Notes: generated from the letters alone by a model not told the origin. Numbered from the stretch's first letter, positions 1-7,230 are shown. The stretch is 34,210 nucleotides of DNA from Prevotellaceae bacterium (GCA_031290935.1 JAISLK010000056.1:1-34210), one strand, 5' to 3'. Translations and numbers: made by a program.

Positions 1-134
1 CGTGTCGTCCCGTGCGGGACTTTGCCCGGCGCGCTTGCCCGGCCGTATGCTGAAGCATACGGTTAATCAAGCGTTGTCCTTGCAGGACATGGTAACAAGC
101 CGCCTGCACGAAAGCGCGGGTGGTTGTTTTTTTG

Positions 135-162
135 TTGCCCGCAGGGCAAAAATATCAATAGA
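135..162 (-). repeat. Dispersed repeat, inverted partial copy
   Basis: Read on the minus strand, this 28-base segment has TCTATTGATATTTTTGCC followed by CTGCGGGCAA. The same TCTATTGATAT...GCCC...GGGCAA end is seen on the plus strand at 265-294 and at 5261-5288. The GCCCGCAGGGC part is itself a small inverted repeat. Confidence 0.6.
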
Positions 163-214
163 AAAACAGGATACCCCCGTATCGCCAATAGCCCGCAGGG
201 CTTTCATGCCGGCG

Positions 215-294
215 CTTTTTATGCATCCCCTCCGGGGAATATGGGGCAAGGGGTGGCGGCATTGTTCTATTGATATGGTTGCCCTCACGGGCAA
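215..294 (+). repeat. Dispersed intergenic repeat, copy A
   Basis: An approximately 80-bp element with, in order, CTTTTTAT, a CATCCCCTCCGGGGAATATGG block, an ACAAGGG-like block, TCTATTGATAT, and a terminal GCCCTCACGGGCAA hairpin. The same blocks occur in the same order and spacing at 5211-5288. Both GC blocks can form short hairpins. No open frame is conserved, so this looks like a small non-coding repeat family and not an insertion sequence. Confidence 0.65.
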
Positions 295-300
295 AGAAAA

Positions 301-321
301 GTCGGCAGTCGGCAGTTGGCA
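301..321 (+). repeat. Heptamer tandem repeat, 3 copies
   Basis: Three 7-bp units lie head to tail: GTCGGCA, GTCGGCA, GTTGGCA. A related block (GTGGCCGGCA) follows directly. This is one of several 7-bp runs in the intergenic DNA of the window. Confidence 0.7.
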
Positions 322-350
322 GTGGCCGGCAACAGCCTGAAATCATGAAA

Positions 351-1382
351 TCAACTCCTCCATCCTTGCGCAACCAGTTCGATAGCCTGGCTGTCGGGGG
401 TGAGGAGGTACGCGCCTTCGGAGGCGTCGCAGAGATGTCCGATAATATCGACGTGGGGCAATTCCTTGCGAAGGAGGTCGTGCAGCGTAACCGGCACGGT
501 GAAGAGCAGCTCGTAATCGTCGCCGCCGTGCAGGGCAGCCGTTACCGCGTCAATGTGTATTTCGTCCGCCATGCGGAACGTTTCCGACGAGATGGGCAGG
601 CGCTCCAGGTAAATGCGCACGCCGGAGTTCGACTGCCTGCAGAGGTGCAGCGCGTCCGAGGCCAGCCCGTCGCTCACGTCAATCATCGCCGTAGGCAGGA
701 TATGGTGTTGTGCAAGGGCTTCCATGACGTCTTTGCGTGCTTCGGGTTTAAGGTGGCGTTGCAAAATATAATCGTATCCTTCCAGGTGCGGCTGTTTGTG
801 CGGGTTTCCTTCAAACACGCGTTTTTCGCGTTCGAGCAGTTGCAGCCCCATATAGGCCGCGCCCAGGTCGCCGGTAAGGCAGAGCAGGTCTGTGGGTTTC
901 CCGCCGGAGCGGTACACGATTTTTTCTTCCGGCGCTTCGCCGATAGCGGTAATGTGCAGGGTCAGCCCGGTGAGGGAGGTCGTGGTGTCGCCGCCGGCCA
1001 GTTCCAGCCCGTAATGTTCGCAGGCAATTTTCACACCGGCGTAGAGTTCATCAAGGTCTTCCACAAAAAAGCGTTTGGACAGGCCAATGGAAAGCAGGAT
1101 TTGCCGCGGCGTGGCGTTCATTGCATAGATATCGCTGATGCCGGCAGTAACCAGTTTATAGCCGAGATGTTTCAGCGGGGTGTAGGTCAAATCGAAATGG
1201 ACGCCTTCGAGGAATAATTCGGCAGAGACCACGGTAGCTGCCTTTTCATAGCGAATCACCGCCGCATCGTCGCCGATGCCTTTGATGGTGGAAGGCTGTT
1301 TGAGTTCCACGGTTTTTGCCAGCCTGTTTACCAGCCGGAATTCACCGAGCGTGGTAACCGCTGTTTTTTCGGATGTTTTCAT
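351..1382 (-). CDS. thiL: Thiamine-monophosphate kinase ThiL, altered metal site
   Basis: The 343-residue product matches the ThiL family in length and order of motifs. ThiL phosphorylates thiamine monophosphate to thiamine diphosphate with ATP in the cytoplasm, the last step of cofactor synthesis. Visible motifs are GIGDDAAVI (residues 35-43), EGVHFD (59-64), SDIYAMN (83-89), GGDTT (130-134), IDVSDGLASD (234-243) and a late GGDDYELLFT. Residues 53-55 read Ser-Ala-Glu, where the family normally has Ser-Thr-Asp; the Thr and Asp there are magnesium ligands, so both are substituted. The rest of the fold looks intact. The start is the ATG at 1382, with a TATTTTTG box just upstream on the minus strand. 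It diverges from marC and has no thiamine-gene neighbour. Identity is secure; full activity is not. Confidence 0.93.
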   Translation of the reverse strand: MKTSEKTAVTTLGEFRLVNRLAKTVELKQPSTIKGIGDDAAVIRYEKAATVVSAELFLEGVHFDLTYTPLKHLGYKLVTAGISDIYAMNATPRQILLSIGLSKRFFVEDLDELYAGVKIACEHYGLELAGGDTTTSLTGLTLHITAIGEAPEEKIVYRSGGKPTDLLCLTGDLGAAYMGLQLLEREKRVFEGNPHKQPHLEGYDYILQRHLKPEARKDVMEALAQHHILPTAMIDVSDGLASDALHLCRQSNSGVRIYLERLPISSETFRMADEIHIDAVTAALHGGDDYELLFTVPVTLHDLLRKELPHVDIIGHLCDASEGAYLLTPDSQAIELVAQGWRS

Positions 1383-1396
1383 TCGTAAAGTTTTTA

Positions 1397-1404
1397 CAAA
1401 AATA
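1397..1404 (-). promoter_or_regulatory. Candidate -7 box for thiL
   Basis: On the minus strand this reads TATTTTTG, which fits the Bacteroidota consensus TAnnTTTG and lies 15 bases before the thiL ATG, giving a very short leader. I see no clear -33 TTTG at the expected distance, so support is partial. Confidence 0.45.
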
Positions 1405-1417
1405 GCTTAAATTTTCG

Positions 1418-1425
1418 TATCTTTG
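1418..1425 (+). promoter_or_regulatory. -7 box of marC promoter; decides the start
   Basis: The octamer TATCTTTG matches the Bacteroidota -7 consensus. A possible TTG start codon at 1423 lies inside the box, so translation must begin downstream, at the ATG at 1447. The string TATCTTTGCGTCCG is repeated exactly at the proC promoter (5658-5671). Confidence 0.7.
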
Positions 1426-1446
1426 CGTCCGTTGAATTATAATTAT

Positions 1447-2031
1447 ATGGGATTACATTTGAACATACAGGAGATATTGACCGCGTTCATGGTGCTGTTC
1501 GCCGTGATAGATGTTACGGGTTCTATTCCGATTTTTGTTAATTTATCCGGTTCGGGGAAAAAAATCCATGCCGGGCGTGCAGCGTCTATTTCATTTGCGC
1601 TGGTAGTGCTGTTCCTCTTTGCCGGCGAGGGGGTGTTAAACCTGTTCAGCACGGATATTGCTTCATTTGCCGTAGCCGGCTCGTTGATACTTTTCGCCCT
1701 GGCGGTGGAAATGACGCTTGATGTGGAGTTGTTCCGCAATACCGCGCCGGCGGGATATACGACGTTTATACCGGTTGTTTTCCCGCTGGTGGCCGGCCCC
1801 GGCACGCTGACCACTACCCTGTCGCTGCGGGCGGAATGTTACACCGCCAATATTATTATTGCCATAGCCCTGAATATGCTTATCCTCTATTTCGTACTGC
1901 GCAATACGTATTTGGTGGAAAAAGTTATCGGCAAGGGCGGTATTTATGCGGTACGGAAATTTTTCGGGATTATTTTAATCGCCATGTCCGTACGCCTCTT
2001 TGTATCCAACATCCGCGTACTTTTCGGATAA
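1447..2031 (+). CDS. MarC-family integral membrane protein
   Basis: The 194-residue product has the features of the MarC/UPF0056 family: about six hydrophobic segments and, near the N-terminus, the conserved stretch FAVIDVTGSIPIFVNL. A second family signature, FPLVAGPGTLTTTLSL, lies in the middle. MarC proteins sit in the inner membrane; their substrate is not established, and the old link to multiple antibiotic resistance was withdrawn. I chose the ATG at 1447 because the upstream TTG at 1423 falls within the promoter box. The next gene, a transporter, starts 17 bases after the stop, so the two are probably co-transcribed. Confidence 0.9.
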   Translation: MGLHLNIQEILTAFMVLFAVIDVTGSIPIFVNLSGSGKKIHAGRAASISFALVVLFLFAGEGVLNLFSTDIASFAVAGSLILFALAVEMTLDVELFRNTAPAGYTTFIPVVFPLVAGPGTLTTTLSLRAECYTANIIIAIALNMLILYFVLRNTYLVEKVIGKGGIYAVRKFFGIILIAMSVRLFVSNIRVLFG

Positions 2032-2048
2032 ATTAAGTTTAAGGAATT

Positions 2049-3716
2049 ATGGAATGGTTGAGCAACCTTTTATGGAATGACGGCGTAGCGCATACGATAT
2101 TGCTGCTTTCATTAGTTATTGCGGCAGGTATCCTGCTGGGGAAAATAAAAATAGGCGGTGTTTCGTTAGGCATCACTTTTATACTGTTTGCCGGCATAGC
2201 CATGGGGCATTTCGGTTTTCATGCCGACCATCATGTATTGCATTTCGTCAAGGAATTTGGATTGATTCTTTTCATTTATGCCGTAGGCCTGCAGGTGGGG
2301 CCGGGCTTTTTTTCGTCTTTCAGGAAAGGCGGGCTTACGCTGAATTTACTGGCTGCCGGGATAGTCCTTTCCGGCGTGGGTATTACGATTTTTCTGCACT
2401 TAGCCGGGCATATCCCGATGCCGGCCATGGTGGGCGTGCTGTCGGGCGCGGTAACCAACACGCCCGGGCTGGGCGCGGCGCAGGACGCTTATACCGGCAT
2501 AACCGGCACGGGAGACCCGTCGATTGCGCTGGGCTATGCGGTGGCTTATCCGTTGGGCGTTGTCGGGATTATCGTGTCCATGCTGCTGCTGCGCTATATT
2601 TTCCGCATCAGCCTGCCGGAAGAAAACGAACGGCTGGCGGCGATGGAAGCAGGCAACAAGGACGCCGTGTGCCTGTTATCGCTGGAAGTGAAGAACCCCG
2701 CCCTTTTCGGCCATGATATAAAAACCATTCTGGAACTGACCGGGCGGAAAATCGTTATTTCCCGCGTGTGCCATGCCGACGGGAAGATAGAACTCGCTTC
2801 GTCGAAAAGCATCCTCCGCGAGGACGACAAGGCGCTGGTGATAACTACCCCGCGCGACCGCCAGGCCGTAAGCAATTTTATCGGCCGGGAGATTGAGATG
2901 AGCCACGAGCAATGGGACAAGCTGAGTTCGGATTTTGTGTCGCGGCGGATTTTGGTAACCCTCTCCGAAGTGTCGGGGAGAACGCTTGCGCAGCTTAATC
3001 TGCGCAACCGCTTCGGCGTAAACATCACCCGCGTTAACCGGGCGGGCATTGACCTGATTGCGCGTCCGACACTGGCATTGCAGATGGGCGACCGCGTGAT
3101 GGTCGTCGGGACGCTGGAAGCCATCGGCGGCGTGGAAAAGGTATTGGGCAACCAGCTGAAACGCCTCCGCGAGCCCAACCTGATACCGATATTCACGGGT
3201 ATCTTTTTAGGCGTACTGCTGGGCAGCATTCCATTCGCTATTCCCGGCATTCCGCAACCCGTAAAGCTTGGGCTGGCAGGCGGGCCGCTGGTAGTGGCTA
3301 TCCTGATAAGCGTATTCGGCCCCAAACTGAAGCTGGTTACTTACGCGACCATGAGCGCGAACCTGATGCTGCGTGAAGTGGGGATTAGTTTATTCCTTGC
3401 CTGCGTAGGGCTGGAAGCCGGCGAGCAGTTTGTGGAAACCATCCGGCACGGCGGCTTGCTGTGGGTCGGGCTGGGTATTATTATTACGCTTGTTCCCCTC
3501 CTTGTCTTCGGCGTTATCGGGAAAAAATGGTGCAGGCTGAATTATTTTTCACTGATGGGTTTGATTGCCGGCAGCACCACCGACCCGCCTGCGCTCTCTT
3601 ATGCCGTAGCCACCGCCGGCCATGATACGCCTTCGGTAAGTTATGCTTCGGTCTATCCGCTTACCATGTTCCTGCGGGTACTGTCGGCGCAATTACTGAT
3701 AGTGTTTTTTGGGTGA
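2049..3716 (+). CDS. YidE/YbjL/AspT-type antiporter-like transporter
   Basis: The 555-residue protein has two hydrophobic halves (about residues 15-190 and 380-555) separated by two tandem RCK_C (TrkA-C) domains at about 205-375. This is the layout of the AspT/YidE/YbjL duplication family. The halves carry matching loop motifs, AVTNTPGLGAAQ in the first and GSTTDPPALSYA in the second, as expected for an internally duplicated carrier. AspT itself exchanges aspartate for alanine; the substrate here cannot be read from the sequence. The RCK_C domains suggest ligand control, which is inference. The TGA stop (3714-3716) lies inside the acceptor stem of the convergent tRNA-His gene, an unusual overlap. 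It probably shares a transcript with marC. Confidence 0.9.
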   Translation: MEWLSNLLWNDGVAHTILLLSLVIAAGILLGKIKIGGVSLGITFILFAGIAMGHFGFHADHHVLHFVKEFGLILFIYAVGLQVGPGFFSSFRKGGLTLNLLAAGIVLSGVGITIFLHLAGHIPMPAMVGVLSGAVTNTPGLGAAQDAYTGITGTGDPSIALGYAVAYPLGVVGIIVSMLLLRYIFRISLPEENERLAAMEAGNKDAVCLLSLEVKNPALFGHDIKTILELTGRKIVISRVCHADGKIELASSKSILREDDKALVITTPRDRQAVSNFIGREIEMSHEQWDKLSSDFVSRRILVTLSEVSGRTLAQLNLRNRFGVNITRVNRAGIDLIARPTLALQMGDRVMVVGTLEAIGGVEKVLGNQLKRLREPNLIPIFTGIFLGVLLGSIPFAIPGIPQPVKLGLAGGPLVVAILISVFGPKLKLVTYATMSANLMLREVGISLFLACVGLEAGEQFVETIRHGGLLWVGLGIIITLVPLLVFGVIGKKWCRLNYFSLMGLIAGSTTDPPALSYAVATAGHDTPSVSYASVYPLTMFLRVLSAQLLIVFFG

Positions 3717-3786
3717 AAGATGGGATTCGAACCCACGACCTCCAGAGCCACAATCTGGCGCTCTAACCAACTGAGCTACGATCACC
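3712..3786 (-). tRNA. tRNA-His (GTG anticodon)
   Basis: Read on the minus strand, the sequence folds as a tRNA. The D stem is GCTC/GAGC, the anticodon stem CCAGA/TCTGG has loop TTGTGGC (anticodon GTG), the variable loop is AGGTC, and the T arm has loop TTCGAAT. A G at position -1 faces C73, the hallmark of histidine tRNAs. CCA is not encoded. The acceptor stem is GTGATCG against CTTTCAC, which leaves two mismatches (T-T at 5:68 and C-T at 6:67). The 3' end overlaps the TGA stop of the transporter on the other strand. The gene type is clear; whether it is fully functional is open. Confidence 0.88.
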
Positions 3787-3814
3787 ATATATGTCCGTTT
3801 TTTCAAACAGCGTG

Positions 3815-3846
3815 CAAAGATACAAAAAAATATTATTCCGCGCCAA
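3815..3846 (-). promoter_or_regulatory. Promoter of tRNA-His
   Basis: On the minus strand TATCTTTG (3822 to 3815) is preceded, 20 bases upstream, by TTGG (3846 to 3843). This fits a Bacteroidota promoter and lies 28 bases ahead of the tRNA. The -33 part falls in the last codons of the preceding gene. Confidence 0.6.
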
Positions 3847-5056
3847 TAGTAAAGTACTCCGACAGCAATAATTCTTCTGTAGCGGCGTTGAGTTGCTTCA
3901 ATTCGGCTATGTTAATGCCGGTTTTCCGCCATTTTTCCATCGGATTATGATAGCGGTCAAAGAGGGCGGCTTCCACGTGTTCCACCTGCTGCATGATGCC
4001 TGTGCCCGATTGATTGTAGAGGGCGGGAAAGTAAATGTATTTTTTTTCGTTGGCGCGCGTCAGCGGGAAGACCTTGCGTTTGAGCGCAAGCGCATGGTCG
4101 CACAACCGGGCGTGGTTGGGCGCAGCGCCTTTGCACAGCATGGCCGGCTGCTCCTCCCCTGCCTTCACCCACATGGGCACGGCGACCCCCGCCGGGGGAT
4201 ACCCCAGGACCGTCCATATCGTCGTCATCTCCGGATGCTCGCCCGGCTTCACTCCCTGAATCACCAGCGACGCCGATGACGACTTGCGCGGGATAAAATC
4301 CTGGTCATACACCCAGCCCGAGGCATTCAACGGTGAAAAACGACCGTCCAGCAAATCAATTCCCATCAGCGAATGGCGGAAAGAGCGCGACAGGTGGCGG
4401 AAAATCCACCGGGGCGTAATATTCCGGAGGGGCGCCCGGGGCAGGATAATCTCCATCGCCGTCTGGTAGCGGATATATCCCATGCCTTCGCCAAACCGCC
4501 CGGTGTAAGAAAAGTTAGTGTACACAAGAAAACCGTCGGGCGCAATTTTCGGGTCGTTCACGTCCACTTTCACCCACCGCGTATTGTTCACTTCATAATA
4601 GGCGGCGCCGCCCTGCGCGTCAATCACGCCAAAATTCGCCTCCACCCTCATCGGGCGCGGGTACCGGTCGAGGAACGCCTCAAACTCGGCTAAGGTGCTG
4701 CATTCCGAGAGGGCTTTGTACATCAGCTCCCCTTCCCTGTCCATTTCCTCTACTTCGTCGTCTTTGAGGTTATAGGAAGCCGTGTTCATAATGGAAAAGC
4801 CCGCGCTGTTGCTCCCCGTCCAGGCGGTAGCGCCGGTATCCGAGCTGTTCAGCAGGGCGAGGAACGCATATTTGCCGGTATGGAAAAAAGCCATCCGGTT
4901 GTTCATATCGTCGGTATCGCGGTGCTTCCAGAGGAGCGGCCGCCCGTCGGCGGTAACTTTCCCGGTGAATATCGCCGAAGTGCACCCGTAGCCGGCAACC
5001 GCCGGGCAGAGCCACCCGCAGGCGACCAGTAAGGTAATAATAAATGATGGTTTCAT
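3833..5056 (-). CDS. Secreted Ntn-hydrolase, C45/acyltransferase-like
   Basis: The 407-residue protein starts with a signal peptide (hydrophobic residues 5-16, likely cleavage after AVA at 19-21). The mature start leads into GYGCTSAIF, with Cys25 as the probable catalytic nucleophile, and then [14 protein letters not shown]. This is the N-terminal pattern of the C45 family (isopenicillin-N acyltransferase and related amidases), in which the enzyme cuts itself to expose the Cys. Other matches are a [13 protein letters not shown] stretch and an acidic region followed by [14 protein letters not shown]. The family hydrolyses amide bonds of small peptides, bile acids or similar compounds; the substrate here is unknown. 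It stands alone between a tRNA and a long repeat-rich gap. The family call is fairly sure, the function not. Confidence 0.75.
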   Translation of the reverse strand: MKPSFIITLLVACGWLCPAVAGYGCTSAIFTGKVTADGRPLLWKHRDTDDMNNRMAFFHTGKYAFLALLNSSDTGATAWTGSNSAGFSIMNTASYNLKDDEVEEMDREGELMYKALSECSTLAEFEAFLDRYPRPMRVEANFGVIDAQGGAAYYEVNNTRWVKVDVNDPKIAPDGFLVYTNFSYTGRFGEGMGYIRYQTAMEIILPRAPLRNITPRWIFRHLSRSFRHSLMGIDLLDGRFSPLNASGWVYDQDFIPRKSSSASLVIQGVKPGEHPEMTTIWTVLGYPPAGVAVPMWVKAGEEQPAMLCKGAAPNHARLCDHALALKRKVFPLTRANEKKYIYFPALYNQSGTGIMQQVEHVEAALFDRYHNPMEKWRKTGINIAELKQLNAATEELLLSEYFTIGAE

Positions 5057-5078
5057 TTGAAAAGCGAATAAATTTGCA

Positions 5079-5086
5079 TAAAGGTA
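5079..5086 (-). promoter_or_regulatory. Weak -7 box for the C45-like gene
   Basis: On the minus strand the sequence reads TACCTTTA, one base off the TAnnTTTG consensus, 23 bases before the ATG at 5056. I see no good -33 element. Confidence 0.35.
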
Positions 5087-5127
5087 TAACTTTTTTTTTA
5101 TTTCAGGACTTGCGCTTTTTTAATTAT

Positions 5128-5160
5128 GAGTTAAGAACTAAGAGTTAAGAACTAAGAGTT
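5128..5160 (+). repeat. 14-bp (2x7) tandem duplication
   Basis: The 14-mer GAGTTAAGAACTAA occurs twice in tandem (5128-5141, 5142-5155), followed by the partial copy GAGTT. Each 14-mer is itself two similar heptamers, GAGTTAA and GAACTAA. Confidence 0.75.
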
Positions 5161-5210
5161 GGCTGTCGCCGGCAGCTCATAATTCATCACTCATAATTAA
5201 AAACAAACAC

Positions 5211-5288
5211 TTTTTATTCATCCCCTGCGGGGAATATGGAACAAGGGATATGCCGTTTTCTCTATTGATATTATAGCCCTGCGGGCAA
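5211..5288 (+). repeat. Dispersed intergenic repeat, copy B
   Basis: This copy shows the same ordered blocks as 215-294: CTTTTTAT, CATCCCCTGCGGGGAATATGG, ACAAGGG, TCTATTGATAT and GCCCTGCGGGCAA. Differences between the copies are scattered, including within the GC hairpins, which stay self-complementary here. Confidence 0.65.
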
Positions 5289-5305
5289 CTTATCGGCGCC
5301 GGCTC

Positions 5306-5343
5306 ACTTTCAACTTTCAACTTTCAACTTTCAACTTTCAACT
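5306..5343 (+). repeat. ACTTTCA heptamer array
   Basis: Five perfect copies of ACTTTCA lie head to tail at 5306-5340, followed by a partial ACT. The array is perfect, which suggests recent expansion. Confidence 0.9.
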
Positions 5344-5417
5344 AATTCACGGTGCGCGTGTTGACCCGGTGGATGCGTCAGGGAACTTCTAACGCCTCCG
5401 CCGGTTTTATTCTCAAG

Positions 5418-5509
5418 CCTGCTTAAGAACGGCTCTTAACCCTGCTTAAGAACGGTTCTTAACCCTGCTTAAGAACGGTTCTTAAATCTGCTTAAGAACG
5501 GCGCTGTGT
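5418..5509 (+). repeat. 23-bp array with 17-bp inverted-repeat cores
   Basis: Four units of 23 bp start at 5418, 5441, 5464 and 5487. Each begins CCTGCTTAAGAACGG (TCTG in the last). Units 2 and 3 contain TTAAGAACGGTTCTTAA, a perfect inverted repeat of TTAAGAAC around a central G. Unit 1 has one change (GGCTCTTAA) and unit 4 loses the right arm. The regular 23-bp spacing is about two helical turns. It could be a cluster of protein-binding sites or a neutral minisatellite; it lies about 150 bp ahead of the proC promoter. Confidence 0.85.
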
Positions 5510-5620
5510 ATTCGCAAACTTTCGTTGCCGGATGCGTTTAATTCAAAATCCGTAAATCCGTAAATTTTTATTACCTTACAACCGCCGCCTGCCGGAAGTG
5601 CGGGTGGCGCCAGCCAATTC

Positions 5621-5655
5621 ATAACTCATAACTCATAACTCATAACTTATAATTT
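5621..5655 (+). repeat. ATAACTC heptamer array next to proC promoter
   Basis: Three copies of ATAACTC are followed by the variants ATAACTT and ATAATTT, five 7-bp units in all. The array ends two bases before the proC -7 box, so it occupies the position where the -33 element should be. Confidence 0.85.
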
Positions 5656-5657
5656 TG

Positions 5658-5665
5658 TATCTTTG
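5658..5665 (+). promoter_or_regulatory. -7 box of proC promoter
   Basis: TATCTTTG matches the Bacteroidota -7 consensus, 33 bases ahead of the proC ATG. The upstream -33 region consists of ATAACTC heptamers and contains no TTTG. Confidence 0.65.
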
Positions 5666-5697
5666 CGTCCGAAACAAATCAAATCAATAAAAACGTT

Positions 5698-6489
5698 ATG
5701 AAAATTACTGTTATCGGCGCAGGAAATATCGGGGGCGCTATCCTCGAAGGAACGGTCGGGAAAGGGATTCTGCAGCCGGCCGACATTACGGCGTCCGACC
5801 CGCACCCGCATTTTGAGGAAAAATTCCTCCGCAAAAATATTGCCGCCCACTATACCGCCGATAATGTCCGCGCCATACAGGGCGCCGATTTGGTTATCGT
5901 CGCCGTAAAGCCCTGGCTGGTGGAGAAAGTGATGGGCGAAATTGCCAGTGCGCTTGACCGTAAAAAGCAGGCAGTCGTGTCGATTGCCGCGGGCGTTACC
6001 TTTGACCGGCTGGAGCAGTACCTTTCGTCCGCCGCTATGGGCGGGCTGGAACTGTACCGCGTGATTCCCAACACCGCTATTTCATTAGGCCGGAGTGTAT
6101 CGTTCATTACACGGCGCCATACTTCGGCGGCGCACGATGAACAGGTACGCACGCTGTTCGCCGCGCTGGGCGAAGTTTTCGACGTAGAGGAAAGCGAAAT
6201 GACCGCCTGCACCGCCCTTTCTTCAGCCGGCATCGCCTATGCCCTGCGCTACCTTGACGCCGCCATGCAGGGCGGCGCGGCGCTGGGACTGGACGTACAG
6301 AAATCGTTGCGGATTGTAATGAAAACCATGGACGGCGCGCTTGCCCTGCTCGAAGCCAACGGCGCCAGCCCGCAAGCGGAAATCGACAAGGTTACAACCC
6401 CCGGCGGCGTTACGTTGAAAGGCCTCGACGCGATGGAGAACGGCGGTTTTACCCGCGCCGTCATTGACGGGCTGCTGGCGACAAGATAG
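5698..6489 (+). CDS. proC: Pyrroline-5-carboxylate reductase ProC
   Basis: The 263-residue product has the usual ProC length. It reduces pyrroline-5-carboxylate to proline with NADPH in the cytoplasm. The N-terminus carries the nucleotide-binding Rossmann motif GAGNIGGAI (residues 7-15), followed by DLVIVAVKPW. The C-terminal substrate/dimer region shows TTPGGVTLKGLDAMENGGF, the ProC signature. The ATG at 5698 follows a TATCTTTG promoter by 32 bases. Only three bases separate its stop from the stop of convergent uppS, with no room for a terminator between them. Confidence 0.96.
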   Translation: MKITVIGAGNIGGAILEGTVGKGILQPADITASDPHPHFEEKFLRKNIAAHYTADNVRAIQGADLVIVAVKPWLVEKVMGEIASALDRKKQAVVSIAAGVTFDRLEQYLSSAAMGGLELYRVIPNTAISLGRSVSFITRRHTSAAHDEQVRTLFAALGEVFDVEESEMTACTALSSAGIAYALRYLDAAMQGGAALGLDVQKSLRIVMKTMDGALALLEANGASPQAEIDKVTTPGGVTLKGLDAMENGGFTRAVIDGLLATR

Positions 6490-6492
6490 CCG

Positions 6493-7230
6493 TCAGGAAG
6501 AAATTTGTTCGCCTGTTTTCCCGTAACGGCGTTCGCGGCGGTGGTACGCTTCCAGCGCGTCCCGGAAATGCTGTTTGGAAAAGTCCGGCCAGAGGGTTTT
6601 GGTAAAGTAAAATTCCGTGTAAGCCATTTGCCACAACATAAAATTACTGAGGCGCTGCTCGCCGCCCGTGCGGATAAGCAGGTCCGGCGGCGGCATACCG
6701 GCGGTGGACAAGTTTTCCTCCACGGCATCGGCAGTGATGCCGGTTACGGGCAGTTGCCCTTGCTGTACAGCGGCGGCGCACCGTTTGCAGGCTTCGATAA
6801 TATCCCATTTCCCGCTATAGCTTAATGCCAGCGTCAGCGTCATGGTAGCGCCGGCGGCGGTTTGGGCGATACATTGCTGCAATTTTTCCTGCACCGCCGC
6901 CGGCAGCAAATCAATGCAGCCGATGTACCGCAAGCGGATATTATTTTTAAGCAGCGTGGGCGTTTCCTTTTGTATCGCTTCCACCAAAAGTTCCATGAGC
7001 CCGTTCACTTCCGCTTGCGGGCGTTGCCAGTTTTCCTCGGAAAAAGTGTAAAGCGTTAAATAACGCACCCCTGTTTCGGCGGCTATTTCTACTGTTTCAC
7101 GCACTGCGCGGATAGCGTTCCGGTGCCCGAAAATACGGTTTTGCAACCGGCGTTTTGCCCAGCGGCCATTGCCGTCCATAATCACCGCCACATGCGCGGG
7201 AACAGTTGTAAGTCGTAAGCCAGCAGTCAT
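6493..7230 (-). CDS. uppS: Undecaprenyl diphosphate synthase UppS
   Basis: The 245-residue protein is a cis-prenyltransferase. It extends farnesyl diphosphate with isopentenyl units to undecaprenyl diphosphate, the lipid carrier for peptidoglycan and surface glycans. Motifs in order are IMDGNGRWAKRR (catalytic Asp19), a GHRNAIRAVRE helix, YTFSEENWQRP, and the C-terminal RTGGEQRLSNFMLWQMAYTE, which includes the usual metal and diphosphate residues. The start at 7230 is unusual: the ATG and the first codons (MTAGLRLTT) are made of the heptamer-like DNA at 7205-7270. The conserved part begins at about residue 11, so the first ten residues may be poorly constrained. It ends a minus-strand run after nadK and porG, as in Porphyromonas gingivalis, where porG also precedes uppS. 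Confidence 0.95.
   Translation of the reverse strand: MTAGLRLTTVPAHVAVIMDGNGRWAKRRLQNRIFGHRNAIRAVRETVEIAAETGVRYLTLYTFSEENWQRPQAEVNGLMELLVEAIQKETPTLLKNNIRLRYIGCIDLLPAAVQEKLQQCIAQTAAGATMTLTLALSYSGKWDIIEACKRCAAAVQQGQLPVTGITADAVEENLSTAGMPPPDLLIRTGGEQRLSNFMLWQMAYTEFYFTKTLWPDFSKQHFRDALEAYHRRERRYGKTGEQISS

Larger units (their letters stand above)
1..350. other. Gene-free left edge with dispersed repeats
   Basis: I see no convincing coding region here. The stretch holds two oppositely oriented copies of a dispersed repeat (135-162 and 215-294), several short GC-rich inverted repeats of the form GCCCGCAGGGC, and a three-copy heptamer run at 301-321. Open frames across it have no recognisable family and consist of repeat sequence. 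It lies just downstream of the thiL stop codon, so it may be the 3' flank of thiL and of an unseen gene to the left. Confidence 0.6.
5057..5697. other. 640-bp gene-free, repeat-packed region
   Basis: No coding sequence is supported here. The region is a mosaic of short repeats: a 14-bp (2x7) duplication at 5128-5160, a copy of the dispersed element at 5211-5288, ACTTTCA heptamers at 5306-5343, a 23-bp four-copy array at 5418-5509 and ATAACTC heptamers at 5621-5655. It ends in the proC promoter. A TACCTTTA box at 5079-5086 may serve the minus-strand hydrolase gene. Confidence 0.75.

Noticed and set aside
270-1217. A 315-codon plus-strand open frame
   Set aside because: It is antisense to thiL and shows no family; thiL has all its motifs on the other strand.
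3720-3950. Short frame starting [13 protein letters not shown] across the tRNA
   Set aside because: Such peptides come from antisense reading of tRNA genes and are a common false call.
5418-5509. Possible CRISPR array or replication iterons
   Set aside because: There are no spacers, and there is no replication initiator gene, DnaA-box cluster or partition gene nearby; described as an inverted-repeat array.
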